Assembly: GCA_021732525.1 (NCBI GenBank)
Contig: JAKFUU010000052.1
Coordinates: forward strand, 1-57,889
Direction: 5' to 3'
Length of the DNA stretch: 57,889 nt
Origin: Sphingomonadaceae bacterium
GTDB lineage: Bacteria; Pseudomonadota; Alphaproteobacteria; Sphingomonadales; Sphingomonadaceae
The notes beneath the pieces were generated by a model. That model made no database searches, was not told the DNA's origin, and saw only the letters and a program-made list of their open reading frames with translations. The position numbers and the translations under genes were made by a program. The stretch's first letter is position 1. The number at the start of each line of letters is the position of its first letter. Below are positions 45,254 to 53,812 of the stretch, piece after piece.

Positions 45254-45597
45254 CCCGAAACCAGCTTCATCAATTTGCGTTCAACCGGGGCGAGCAGGGG
45301 GCCGAGTTCATGGCCGCGCTTCAGGATTTGGCCGCCTTCGCCCACAAGTGCCCAGATGCCCTGCTTATGGCGCAGCGACGGGCGTTTTTCGATGCGATAT
45401 TCGGGGCGTTCTGCGGCGCGGCTAAAGGCGCTGAAGCTGGCGGCATCTTTGCCAAGGTCGATGGCGTAATCCTTCCAATTTCCCGCCACGACCATGCGGC
45501 AGTAGAGGTCTAATATCTGTTGCAATTCGCCGCGGTCAAAGCCGATTTGTGATGCCGCCCGGTTTGCCGCCGGGAAAGGGGTTACAACCGCACTCAA
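45250..45597 (-). CDS. DUF2794 domain protein
   Basis: A 115-residue protein with the DUF2794 blocks FDRGELQQILDLYCRMVVAG, WKDYAIDLGKDAASFSAF and YRIEKRPSL. The family is found almost only in Alphaproteobacteria; function unknown. The start is a TTG that overlaps the cysE stop as TTGA, with AAGGAG ten bases before it, so it is translationally coupled to cysE. Confidence 0.87.
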   Translation of the reverse strand: MSAVVTPFPAANRAASQIGFDRGELQQILDLYCRMVVAGNWKDYAIDLGKDAASFSAFSRAAERPEYRIEKRPSLRHKQGIWALVGEGGQILKRGHELGPLLAPVERKLMKLVSG

Positions 45598-46370
45598 CCT
45601 TGCGAAGCTCCTTTGGCGCGCGCGGACGGTTTGGGGGCGGCGGCCTTTTTGGACTGCGCCCCGGATGAAGCGGTGATCTTTGTAACCCGTTTTTTGATCG
45701 CGACATTTTCGCCGCGTTCCGCCAGCAATGCCGCGACTTGTTGCTGCAGCGTTTCGATCTCACATTTTAGTAATTCCATCCCTTGCGTTTGCGGATCAAA
45801 CCGTTCGCTGCACGGCGTGCCATAAGGGATGAAATCTTTGTTATAGGTTTCCGCCTCCACCAAAGTTGAGCGCGATTTGGGGCCAACCATCGTGGCGCCT
45901 TCGGGCACATCGCCGGTGACGACGGCATTGGCACCGATCCGGGCGCGCGCGCCGATGATAATCGGACCCAATATCTGCGCGCCCGAACCGATGATGGCAT
46001 GATCGCATAGGGTGGGATGGCGCTTGCCCGCTTCGCCATTGGTCGGGTTGGTGCCGCCCAATGTTACGCATTGGTAGATCGTTACATTATCGCCAATCTC
46101 GGCGGTTTCGCCAATCACGGTAAAGCCATGATCGATGAAGAAATTCCTGCCGATCTTTGCGCCGGGATGGATATCAATCGCCGTGAAAAACCGCGACAGA
46201 TGGTTGACAAGCCGGGCGAGAAAGAAAAAGCGTCGTTCGAACAGGCCATGGGCAATGCGGTGATAGCCAAGCGCCCAAACGCCAGGATAGGTCAAAATTT
46301 CCCAGCGCGAACGCGGTGCGGGGTCGCGCGCTTTGATCGAATCGAGATAATCGATGAGCCTTGAGAACAT
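45594..46370 (-). CDS. cysE: Serine O-acetyltransferase
   Basis: A 258-residue left-handed beta-helix enzyme: AIDIHPGAKIGRNFFIDHG, TVIGETAEIGDNVTIYQ and GGTNPTNGEAGKRHPTL. It transfers acetyl from acetyl-CoA to serine, giving O-acetylserine for cysteine. The N-terminal helical domain is short, as in the EpsC-type enzymes, and a basic Ala/Lys-rich tail extends the C-terminus. It diverges from oxyR and is coupled to DUF2794 downstream. The two divergent genes link cysteine supply with oxidative stress, by position. Confidence 0.95.
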   Translation of the reverse strand: MFSRLIDYLDSIKARDPAPRSRWEILTYPGVWALGYHRIAHGLFERRFFFLARLVNHLSRFFTAIDIHPGAKIGRNFFIDHGFTVIGETAEIGDNVTIYQCVTLGGTNPTNGEAGKRHPTLCDHAIIGSGAQILGPIIIGARARIGANAVVTGDVPEGATMVGPKSRSTLVEAETYNKDFIPYGTPCSERFDPQTQGMELLKCEIETLQQQVAALLAERGENVAIKKRVTKITASSGAQSKKAAAPKPSARAKGASQG

Positions 46371-46500
46371 AGCGCAATCCTTATTTTCGCTCAGGCTGCC
46401 TATAGAGCGGCCGATCGTTTGAATGATATTTACACGCTAGGTAAGCCAAAAGGACGAAATATTCCAGACATTGGCCAAAAAAACTCGTATTATTCGTTTG

Positions 46501-46542
46501 TTTCGATTAATCAGGGTTTTGTGCGGGGAGTTTTCGATTAAT
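46501..46542 (+). promoter_or_regulatory. Direct repeats in the oxyR leader
   Basis: TTTCGATTAAT occurs at 46501-46511 and 46532-46542, the second copy covering the first bases of the oxyR start codon. The spacing of 31 bp equals about three helical turns. A protein bound to both could block translation or transcription of oxyR. SD GGGGAG lies at 46525-46530. Confidence 0.4.
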
Positions 46543-47452
46543 GAGCGCCTATCTGCCGTCGTTGAAGCAGCTGCAATATCTGGTTGCGCTGAAACAATAT
46601 GGCCATTTTGGTAAGGCAGCGGCGGCCAGTTTTGTCACACAATCGACCCTATCCGCTGGCGTTCGCGAGCTTGAAAGCCTGCTCGGGCTTACTTTGGTCG
46701 AGCGCACGCGGCGCGTGGTCCGCTTTACCCCGCTGGGGGACCGGATGGTTGAAAAAGCCCACCGGATATTGCGCGAGGCCGAAGAATTGACCGAAATGGC
46801 GCGTTCCGCCGGAAAGCCGCTTTGCGGTGATTTGCGCATGAGCGTTATCCCAACAATTGCGCCTTTTCTGCTACCCAAACTGCTACCCGCGCTGCGCAAA
46901 CAATTTCCTGAATTGAAGCTTTATCTGCGCGAAGAGACGAGCAGCGAGGCGACAAAAGCATTGCATCATGGACAGGTTGACTGCGTATTGCTCGCCCTAC
47001 CTTTTGCGGCGGGGGATGTCGAAAAGGCGCATTTGTTTGATGATGGATTATTCGTGGCCTTCCCCAAAGATGATCCGCGCGATCCGCCCGCGAGCATATC
47101 GCCGGACCTGATTGACGAAAGCCGTTTGTTGCTGCTGATTGATGGCCATTGCTTGAAAGATCATGCGCTGGCGGCCTGTAACCGGCCCGAACTGCGCGCC
47201 AACGCGCAAATGATGGGCACATCGCTCTATACGCTGGTGCAAATGGTGGACAATGGCTTGGGGCTAACCCTGATTCCGCAAATGGCGGTTGAGGCCGGAT
47301 TGTTGGATGGAACCGACGTGATTGCCCGGCCGCTTGATGCCGACCATGCCTCGCGCGAAGTGGCACTGATCTGGCGGACCAACAGCCCGCGGCGTGAGGA
47401 ATTTATGCTGCTGGCCGAATCCATGCGGAGGCTTTGTCACCGGCCAGTGTGA
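46541..47452 (+). CDS. oxyR: LysR-type regulator, OxyR
   Basis: A 303-residue LysR-type protein: helix-turn-helix in the first 60 residues (ALKQYGHFGKAAAASFVTQS), then a two-lobe effector domain. Two cysteines at 204 and 213 (DGHCLKDHALAAC) have the nine-residue spacing of the peroxide-sensing pair C199/C208 of OxyR, in the same context (GHCLxDxA). It should activate peroxide defence on oxidation. No catalase or ahp genes are nearby; cysE is the divergent neighbour. Confidence 0.92.
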   Translation: MSAYLPSLKQLQYLVALKQYGHFGKAAAASFVTQSTLSAGVRELESLLGLTLVERTRRVVRFTPLGDRMVEKAHRILREAEELTEMARSAGKPLCGDLRMSVIPTIAPFLLPKLLPALRKQFPELKLYLREETSSEATKALHHGQVDCVLLALPFAAGDVEKAHLFDDGLFVAFPKDDPRDPPASISPDLIDESRLLLLIDGHCLKDHALAACNRPELRANAQMMGTSLYTLVQMVDNGLGLTLIPQMAVEAGLLDGTDVIARPLDADHASREVALIWRTNSPRREEFMLLAESMRRLCHRPV

Positions 47453-47469
47453 GTCACCGGTCAGTGTGA
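47436..47469. repeat. 17-bp tandem duplication at the oxyR stop
   Basis: GTCACCGGCCAGTGTGA (47436-47452) is followed at once by GTCACCGGTCAGTGTGA (47453-47469), 16 of 17 bases identical. The first copy encodes the last codons and TGA of oxyR; the second gives an in-frame backup TGA. Confidence 0.85.
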
Positions 47470-47495
47470 AATTTGCTGTCTGCTGCTGCAATAGA

Positions 47496-47595
47496 GCGTG
47501 ATGCGATTAAGTGGGCACCGGTTAATCGCATAAAATCACGCGATCACAAAGAGATAAAGAGCATGATGCGATTCTACCTAATCGCATCATGCTCT
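47496..47595. repeat. Covarying hairpin repeat, copy C, with second hairpin
   Basis: Outer stem GCGTGAT/ATCACGC, inner stem GCGATTAA/TTAATCGC, apex GTGGGCACCGG, 3' bulge ATAAA (47496-47541). A second, perfect 16-bp hairpin follows (47558-47573/47580-47595, loop CTACCT). It lies between the convergent oxyR and moaE genes and its last arm supplies the final codons and stop of moaE. Confidence 0.9.
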
Positions 47596-48048
47596 AATAT
47601 TCCAATCCTGCGCGCGCGTGGTATCGGCCGCCTTTGCCTCAACCCAGCGCGCCGATCCATTGTCATAATATTCCTTCTTCCAAAAAGGCGCGTCGGTTTT
47701 CAACCGATCAATCAGAAAGCTGCAGGATTCAAGCGCGGCAACGCGGTGCGACGATGCGGCGGCGACCAACACAATCGCATCGCCAACCGGGATAATCCCG
47801 GTCCGGTGGATGATACAGCAAGCGGCCAGCGGCCAGCGCTGCATCGCGGTTTCGGCCAGCGCCTGCAAAGCCGCGCTGGTCATCGCCGGATAATGCTCCA
47901 GCTCGATCGCGGTCACGGTTTGCCCCGCGTGATCATCGGCACGGGCGGTTCCGGTGAAGCTTGCCACTGCTCCTGATCCGAGCGCGTTGATAGCCGCCAT
48001 TTCGCCCGCCAGGTCCAACGCCTTCTGTGGCAGGTGGATGCGGATCAT
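47587..48048 (-). CDS. moaE: Molybdopterin synthase catalytic subunit
   Basis: A 153-residue protein from the ATG at 48048, overlapping the moaD stop as ATGA. Blocks: GAVASFTGTARADD, LEHYPAMTSAAL, IIHRTGIIPVGDAIVLVAAAS and the catalytic-site PFWKKEY. It inserts sulphur into precursor Z to make molybdopterin. The last codons (Arg-Ala-stop) lie in the hairpin repeat. Confidence 0.94.
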   Translation of the reverse strand: MIRIHLPQKALDLAGEMAAINALGSGAVASFTGTARADDHAGQTVTAIELEHYPAMTSAALQALAETAMQRWPLAACCIIHRTGIIPVGDAIVLVAAASSHRVAALESCSFLIDRLKTDAPFWKKEYYDNGSARWVEAKAADTTRAQDWNIRA

Positions 48049-48296
48049 CCGCCCGTCACCGGGGGAAAAATCGCCAGTTCCCGGCAGCATGTGATATTGG
48101 CGGTTTGATCCGCCATTTGCTGATCCACGGCAAAAAGCAGCTTAGCCGGGTCCGCAAAGGCCGCGCGGTATCCTTCACCGCGAACCGCCAGCCATCCGAG
48201 GCAATCGGCGATGGTTTGGACCGTGGCGGGCAAATCGACCTCTTCGCTGTCATAGCCAATATGTTCGCGCACATAAGCGAAATAAACCAGTTTCAT
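48045..48296 (-). CDS. moaD: Molybdopterin synthase sulphur-carrier subunit
   Basis: An 83-residue ubiquitin-fold protein starting MKLVYFAYVREHIG and ending in the required Gly-Gly (PPVTGG), which becomes the thiocarboxylate. It is 4 bp from pgsA and overlaps moaE. Confidence 0.94.
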   Translation of the reverse strand: MKLVYFAYVREHIGYDSEEVDLPATVQTIADCLGWLAVRGEGYRAAFADPAKLLFAVDQQMADQTANITCCRELAIFPPVTGG

Positions 48297-48300
48297 CGGA

Positions 48301-48873
48301 TCAATCCATATGCTTCAGCCCGACGCGCAGATAATCCCATCCGGTGATAAGCGTCAGGATCGCCGCAATCCATAATGTGGTTAGCGCGATCATTTTTAAC
48401 AACGCCGCATCGGGGAATATCCCCGCCAGGATAACCCCGCCCAGCGAGATTAGCTGAAAGGTGGTTTTCCATTTGGCGAGCCGCGACACCGGCACCGAAA
48501 CCTGAACCCCCGCCAAAAATTCGCGCAGGCCCGATACGATAATTTCGCGCAGCAATATCACCAAAGCGGCAATCACATGCCAACCATCGATATCGCGCGT
48601 ATAAACCAGCATCAAAATCACCGCGCCCACCATGATCTTATCCGCAATCGGATCGAGAAAAATCCCCAACCGCGACACCGCCCCTTGCGCCCGCGCCAAA
48701 TAGCCATCAAAATAATCGGTAATCGCCATCAAGCTGTAAAGCGCAAAGGCCAGGCCATAATCGATCTGGCTTGGCTGCTTCGCCGGTGCCACGGCGCTCG
48801 GCCAAAGTAGAAAAACAAGGATCGGCACGGCGAAGATGCGCGAGAGCGTTAAAAGATTGGGGATACTGAGCAT
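48301..48873 (-). CDS. pgsA: CDP-diacylglycerol--glycerol-3-phosphate 3-phosphatidyltransferase
   Basis: A 190-residue inner-membrane enzyme with the CDP-alcohol phosphatidyltransferase signature: DYFDGYLARAQGAVSRLG followed by FLDPIADK. It makes phosphatidylglycerophosphate, first step to phosphatidylglycerol and cardiolipin. First gene of the pgsA-moaD-moaE operon; this linkage is common in Alphaproteobacteria. Confidence 0.94.
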   Translation of the reverse strand: MLSIPNLLTLSRIFAVPILVFLLWPSAVAPAKQPSQIDYGLAFALYSLMAITDYFDGYLARAQGAVSRLGIFLDPIADKIMVGAVILMLVYTRDIDGWHVIAALVILLREIIVSGLREFLAGVQVSVPVSRLAKWKTTFQLISLGGVILAGIFPDAALLKMIALTTLWIAAILTLITGWDYLRVGLKHMD

Positions 48874-48995
48874 TGCGGACGATGTTAGCGGTGTTCTGAT
48901 ACAAAATCACGCAAACAATTGCGGTGATATTCAAAAAGGCTTTGCCACCGCGCCCACCACCGCTAAAGCCGGTCAAACCGGGTCAGCGAGGCATT

Positions 48996-50324
48996 ATGCA
49001 AACATCCTTATCGTTGTTGAACAAACGGCGCTTTTTACCGTTGTTTATCACGCAGCTGCTCGGGGCCTTCAATGATAATCTGTTCAAAAATGCGATGGTG
49101 TTTTTCATCGTGTTTGAAGTGTATAATGATGCCGCCGCCGAGACATTGTTCACGGCGGTGGCAACCGCGGTGTTCATTATTCCTTTCGTGCTGTTATCCT
49201 CTTTTGCAGGACAATTGGCCGACATGCGCGATAAGGCGCGGATTATACGGATCGTCAAATTCTGCGAAATATTGATTATGATCGTCGGCGCAGGCGGGCT
49301 TTTCATGGCGTGGATGGGGTTTGAAATTACGCTGCTCGCTGTCCCGCTGATGATGATCGCCTTATTCGCCATGGGCGTGCATTCGACATTTTTCGGACCG
49401 ATCAAATATGCCATCTTGCCGCAACATTTGAAACCGGAAGAGGTGCTGGGCGGAACCGGCTTGGTGGAGGCGGGCACTTATATCGCCATTTTGCTCGGAA
49501 CGATTCTGGCTGGCATTATCGCCATCGAATGGGCCGCCGCCGCCGTTTTGGTAACCGCGCTTGTCGGCTATATTTCGGCCCGGCAAGTGCCAACAGCGCC
49601 GCCGCAGCAAGTTGATATGAAACTGGATTATAATATTGTTCGTTCAACGGTCCGGCTGGTCGGCGATACTATGCATATTCGCACGTTGTTTTTGGCGATC
49701 ATATCCATCAGCTTTTTTTGGACAATTGGCGCGGTTTTATTCATTCAATTTCCGCCGCTGGTGAAAAATATACTCGGCGCGGATAAGGAAATTGCCAGCC
49801 TGTTTCTGGCGATTTTCTCGATTGGCATTGCGGTGGGTTCGATTGCCATCAACCGCCTATTACAAGGGGCGGTTTCGGCGCGCTTTGCCCCCGCTTGCAT
49901 CATTGTGATGGGATTATTCGTCGTCGCTTTCCATTTTGTTTGCGCCAATTGGGTCAAGGCGCAAGACGGCTCTTTATATGATTTTGCCGCCTTTTTGCTG
50001 CACCCTGGCGCCGCCGCGCTGCTTGCTACATTATTCGGTATTGCGGTGGCGGGCGGCATGTTTGTCGTGCCGCTTTATGCCTTTTTGACCACCACAGTGC
50101 CCAAGGATAAAACCGCACGAACAGTTGCCGCGAATAACATCGTCAACACATTTGCGATGGTCGCAGGATCGTTGATTGCGCTGGGCTTAAGCTGGGCGGG
50201 CGTGCCGATTGTCAACCAATTGCTGCTGGGTGCCGCCATGTGCCTCATATCGGCCTGGCTTGCGATGCAGCTTCGCCGCGCCGAAAAACTGGACCGGTCC
50301 GAAGGCCATTCATCTGGCGAATAA
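48996..50324 (+). CDS. MFS transporter, LplT-like lysophospholipid carrier
   Basis: A 442-residue 12-helix transporter from the ATG at 48996 (MQTSLSLLNKRRFLPLFITQ). LLGAFNDNLFKNAM and HSTFFGPIKYAILPQHL are typical of the LplT branch, which flips lysophospholipids for re-acylation. The acyltransferase domain often fused in other genomes is absent. It lies opposite pgsA, another phospholipid gene, with about 120 bp between starts. Confidence 0.85.
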   Translation: MQTSLSLLNKRRFLPLFITQLLGAFNDNLFKNAMVFFIVFEVYNDAAAETLFTAVATAVFIIPFVLLSSFAGQLADMRDKARIIRIVKFCEILIMIVGAGGLFMAWMGFEITLLAVPLMMIALFAMGVHSTFFGPIKYAILPQHLKPEEVLGGTGLVEAGTYIAILLGTILAGIIAIEWAAAAVLVTALVGYISARQVPTAPPQQVDMKLDYNIVRSTVRLVGDTMHIRTLFLAIISISFFWTIGAVLFIQFPPLVKNILGADKEIASLFLAIFSIGIAVGSIAINRLLQGAVSARFAPACIIVMGLFVVAFHFVCANWVKAQDGSLYDFAAFLLHPGAAALLATLFGIAVAGGMFVVPLYAFLTTTVPKDKTARTVAANNIVNTFAMVAGSLIALGLSWAGVPIVNQLLLGAAMCLISAWLAMQLRRAEKLDRSEGHSSGE

Positions 50325-50329
50325 CTAGA

Positions 50330-50429
50330 GCGTGATGCGATTAAGTGGATACCGGTTAATCGCTTAAAATCACGCGATCACAAAGAGATAAAGGGCATGA
50401 TGCGATTCTATCTGATCGCATCATGCTCT
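50330..50429. repeat. Covarying hairpin repeat, copy D, with second hairpin
   Basis: Outer stem GCGTGAT/ATCACGC, inner stem GCGATTAA/TTAATCGC, apex GTGGATACCGG, 3' bulge TTAAA (50330-50375). A second near-perfect hairpin follows (50392-50429). It is very similar to copy C and also lies between convergent genes. Confidence 0.9.
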
Positions 50430-50446
50430 AAGGCGCAGCCAAAAGC

Positions 50447-51838
50447 CTATTCGGCAGGATGGATTTTCTCACGCCCTTGCTGCGGTCGATTGCCATGCAG
50501 CCGGTTGCCCGCGAAGCCCTTCAACCATTGGAAAAACCGGGGAATCGCGGCATGACGATCCATCCATAGCGCGTAGGCCTTATATTGCGGATCGGCGAGC
50601 AGATGTTTCTCCTCGGTCCGGGCGCGCCAATAATAAACCCCGCTGACCGCTGCCAAAATCGCGGTATTGCGCACCATGTCGGTTGGCGAACCGGTGGTGA
50701 CAAGAAACGGCATGGTTGCCAGCCACCAATAAAGATTTTTGGACAAATAAGCCGGGTGCTTTGTCCATGCATAGGGGCCATGCGTGATGATCCCGCGGTG
50801 CGTCAGGTTGGAAAAGCGCAAACCAAAGGCAACCGTCGCCCAAGCGTAAATCGCGGTCAGCATGACCAATATCGCGGCCCAAATCCATAACAGCGCCGGC
50901 TGTCCAGCGAACCAATAGGCCCAATCGCTGGTGGCGACATGATAATCGAGCGGCCCGCCTTTATTCATCAAGATAAAGGGGGGGTAGCAAATTAATGCCG
51001 CGACCCATCCCGCCATATAGGGATTGGCAGTGCGGATATGAGCGTCGAGCGGCTTGACCGTCAGCAGATAGCCAACGGTGGCAAATTGAACATCGATAAG
51101 AAACATAATGCCGATTAATGTGTTGGCCAATATAACCGGATTGTGGATGGCTGCGGCAAAATCAGTGTTGATCATGTTTTGAAATCCGCTGGGCAATATT
51201 GAAATCATAAAGGCCAGGAAAAAACCCTTCACGGCCCAAGCGCGCAGATGGTGAAAAATCTGTTCCGCGTCCCAGTCGTCTTGGCCCGCGATCCATGCGC
51301 CAAAGTGCCAAGCACCGTCGCGCGGATCGATTAGATAGCGATCGAGCCAAATGACATAAGGCACCGACAGCAAGACCAGCGGGACGATCGCGGACTCAAA
51401 CACATCCATGGAAAAGGGGAAATTGGCATATTGCGTCGTCCACCAAAAGCGAAACAAAATGTAAATAGCAGCGATTATGCCCCAAGTGAACCAGAGCCCA
51501 GCGAGTTTCACGATGCTGCTGTCGATGGCTTTGGCAAGCGGACGCCGCAGTGACCAGTCAATTTCTGTCGATACGCGGCGATGAACCTTATCCTGCCATA
51601 TCGACCAGATGACCATGGGCAGGCCGCAGAAAAATAGCGCCAACAGCGCCGAATAAGGCCCATCGGCGCGTTCGGGAAAGCCGGGAAATCCTACTGTGTC
51701 GGCTATGCTGCCAAAGTTGCGCGCGATCATAACCCATAGGCCAAGGCCGATTATTCCGGATAGTCCGGCCCGGTGGCTGACCGCAGATGCCGGGCGCGGG
51801 GCAGGGGTTACTACCGCTATTTCGGGCCTTTTTTCCAT
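50447..51838 (-). CDS. Integral membrane protein with ICMT/PEMT-like C-terminal domain
   Basis: A 463-residue protein with about ten membrane segments. The C-terminal 120 residues have the isoprenylcysteine/phospholipid methyltransferase pattern: HGPYAWTKHPAYLSKNLYW, then RARTEEKHLL and YKAYALWM. The N-terminal 300 residues add about seven helices of no known family. Possibly a lipid or small-molecule methyltransferase using S-adenosylmethionine; speculative. Single gene. Confidence 0.78.
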   Translation of the reverse strand: MEKRPEIAVVTPAPRPASAVSHRAGLSGIIGLGLWVMIARNFGSIADTVGFPGFPERADGPYSALLALFFCGLPMVIWSIWQDKVHRRVSTEIDWSLRRPLAKAIDSSIVKLAGLWFTWGIIAAIYILFRFWWTTQYANFPFSMDVFESAIVPLVLLSVPYVIWLDRYLIDPRDGAWHFGAWIAGQDDWDAEQIFHHLRAWAVKGFFLAFMISILPSGFQNMINTDFAAAIHNPVILANTLIGIMFLIDVQFATVGYLLTVKPLDAHIRTANPYMAGWVAALICYPPFILMNKGGPLDYHVATSDWAYWFAGQPALLWIWAAILVMLTAIYAWATVAFGLRFSNLTHRGIITHGPYAWTKHPAYLSKNLYWWLATMPFLVTTGSPTDMVRNTAILAAVSGVYYWRARTEEKHLLADPQYKAYALWMDRHAAIPRFFQWLKGFAGNRLHGNRPQQGREKIHPAE

Positions 51839-51935
51839 GGCGCGACGATACCGTCCAATGGTTAAAAAAGCGGTTATGGGCGGCTTTGATTACACGCTCG
51901 CTAAGGGATCGACAAAGTGCTGGATATTGAACCTA

Positions 51936-53156
51936 TCACCGAAAATTCCGCTTATTGAGCAATTTGAGCCGCAGAGCATTGAGCTTGATGAAGCCCGCCG
52001 CGTCCTGTTGATCATAAGCGCCGGCATCATCCTCAAAGGTAACAATTTTTTCGCTGTAAAGACTGTAAGGCGACTTGCGCCCGACCACATCGGCGCGGCC
52101 CTTATATAGCTTCATCCGCACGGTTCCGGCGACATGGGTTTGGCTATGGTCGATCGCGGCCTGCAGCATTTCGCGTTCGGGGGAGAACCAAAAGCCGTTA
52201 TAGATCATCTCGGCATATTTGGGCATCAGCTCGTCTTTCAAATGCGCCGCGCCCCGGTCCAGCGTGATGCTTTCAATGCCGCGATGCGCGCGCGCGTAAA
52301 TCTCACCGCCCGGCGTTTCATACATGCCGCGCGATTTCATCCCGACAAAGCGGTTTTCCACCAGATCGAGCCGCCCGATACCATGTTTGCGGCCATATTC
52401 ATTCAGCGCGGTCAGCAAGCTTGCAGGCGATATTTTTTCGCCGTTGATAGCGGTGCCATCTCCGCCTTCAAAATCAATCTCGATATATTCGGGCATATCA
52501 GGCGCATCTTCGGGACCCACCGTGCGCGAATAGACATAATCGGGAGTTTCTTCCCATGGATCTTCCAGCAGCTTGCCCTCGGATGAGGTATGCAGCAAAT
52601 TGGCATCGGTCGAAAATGGGCTGTCGCCGCGTTTATCCGTCGGCACGGGAATTTGGTGTTTTTCGGCAAATTCGATCAGCGCGCTGCGGCTGGTTAAATC
52701 CCATTCGCGCCAGGGCGCGACCACTTTGATATCGGGATTGAGCGCATAGGCCGATAGTTCAAAGCGCACTTGATCATTGCCCTTGCCCGTTGCGCCATGC
52801 GCAATCGCATCCGCGCCGGTTTCGGCGGCAATTTCGATCAGGCGTTTGGATATTAGCGGGCGCGCGATGGAAGTACCGAGCAGATAGTCGCCCTCATACC
52901 GCGCATTGGCGCGCATCATCGGAAAGACGAAATCGCGGACAAATTCCTCGCGTAGGTCGTCAATATAGATATTTTCGTCCGAAAGCCCCATCAGCTTCGC
53001 TTTGGCGCGTGCGGGCTCCAGCTCTTCGCCTTGCCCCAAATCGGCGGTGAAGGTGACGACTTCGCAGCCATATTGCACCTGCAGCCATTTTAAAATAACG
53101 CTGGTATCCAGCCCGCCCGAATAAGCGAGGATGATTTTTTTGATTTTGTCTGTCAT
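51936..53156 (-). CDS. argG: Argininosuccinate synthase
   Basis: A 406-residue protein from the ATG at 53156: [19 protein letters not shown] contains the SGGxDTS P-loop-like motif. [15 protein letters not shown] and [12 protein letters not shown] are the citrulline/aspartate-binding blocks. It joins citrulline and aspartate with ATP in arginine synthesis. Complete; stands alone. Confidence 0.97.
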   Translation of the reverse strand: MTDKIKKIILAYSGGLDTSVILKWLQVQYGCEVVTFTADLGQGEELEPARAKAKLMGLSDENIYIDDLREEFVRDFVFPMMRANARYEGDYLLGTSIARPLISKRLIEIAAETGADAIAHGATGKGNDQVRFELSAYALNPDIKVVAPWREWDLTSRSALIEFAEKHQIPVPTDKRGDSPFSTDANLLHTSSEGKLLEDPWEETPDYVYSRTVGPEDAPDMPEYIEIDFEGGDGTAINGEKISPASLLTALNEYGRKHGIGRLDLVENRFVGMKSRGMYETPGGEIYARAHRGIESITLDRGAAHLKDELMPKYAEMIYNGFWFSPEREMLQAAIDHSQTHVAGTVRMKLYKGRADVVGRKSPYSLYSEKIVTFEDDAGAYDQQDAAGFIKLNALRLKLLNKRNFR

Positions 53157-53242
53157 GATTCTGTTCCGCATGGATTATTCTGCGCCGCGCCTATCAGCCG
53201 GGGTAAAAAGGTGCAAGCAGACTGGTAAGAAGGAAGGCACAT

Positions 53243-53686
53243 ATGGCGGCCACGCAGAATAAAACGGTTGAAACCGATACCGATGTCGGCGCTTTCATCG
53301 ATGCGGTTGAACATTTCGGCCGCCGCGAAGACGCGCGCATTCTGCTTGATTTATTCAAGCGGGTTACCGGCCTGCCGCCCAAAATGTGGGGCAGCAGCAT
53401 TATCGGTTTTGGCAGCTATCATTATAAATATGCCAGCGGGCGCGAAGGCGATTTTCTGCGCACCGGATTTAGCCCGCGTAAACAGAATATGAGCATTTAT
53501 ATCCTATCGGGCTATGAAGATGCCGCCGTCAAAGCGCGCCGCGATGCAATGCTCGCCCGGCTGGGCAAGCATAAGATTGCCAAGGCGTGTCTTTATATAA
53601 CCCAGCTTAAAAATATCGACCTTGCGGTGCTCGAATCGCTGATCCGTGACGATATTGTTTATATGAATGCCAAATATCCGCAGTGA
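53243..53686 (+). CDS. DUF1801 domain protein
   Basis: A 147-residue protein with DUF1801/YdhG-like features: LPPKMWGSSIIGFGSYHYKY and FSPRKQNMSIYIL. The fold is a small beta-sheet with iron-sulphur-assembly-protein-like (frataxin) resemblance in some relatives; function unknown. SD AAGGAAG precedes the ATG. A terminator hairpin follows 60 bp after the stop. Confidence 0.85.
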   Translation: MAATQNKTVETDTDVGAFIDAVEHFGRREDARILLDLFKRVTGLPPKMWGSSIIGFGSYHYKYASGREGDFLRTGFSPRKQNMSIYILSGYEDAAVKARRDAMLARLGKHKIAKACLYITQLKNIDLAVLESLIRDDIVYMNAKYPQ

Positions 53687-53746
53687 ATCCGCGTTTTTTT
53701 AAGCCTCGGCCTGTAACCTTCCGCGCATAGCAGCGAACCGCTATAT

Positions 53747-53791
53747 GGACAGGAAAAATTCCCTTCCCCCCTTTTCCTGTCCGACCTTTTT
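53747..53791 (+). terminator. Terminator with CU-rich loop
   Basis: GGACAGGAAAA (53747-53757) pairs perfectly with TTTTCCTGTCC (53772-53782) around a 14-base loop that is almost all C and T, followed by TTTTT (53787-53791). It probably ends the DUF1801 transcript. The loop resembles the anti-SD loops of small RNAs. Confidence 0.65.
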
Positions 53792-53812
53792 ATCCGACCA
53801 CAGGGTGCCTGA

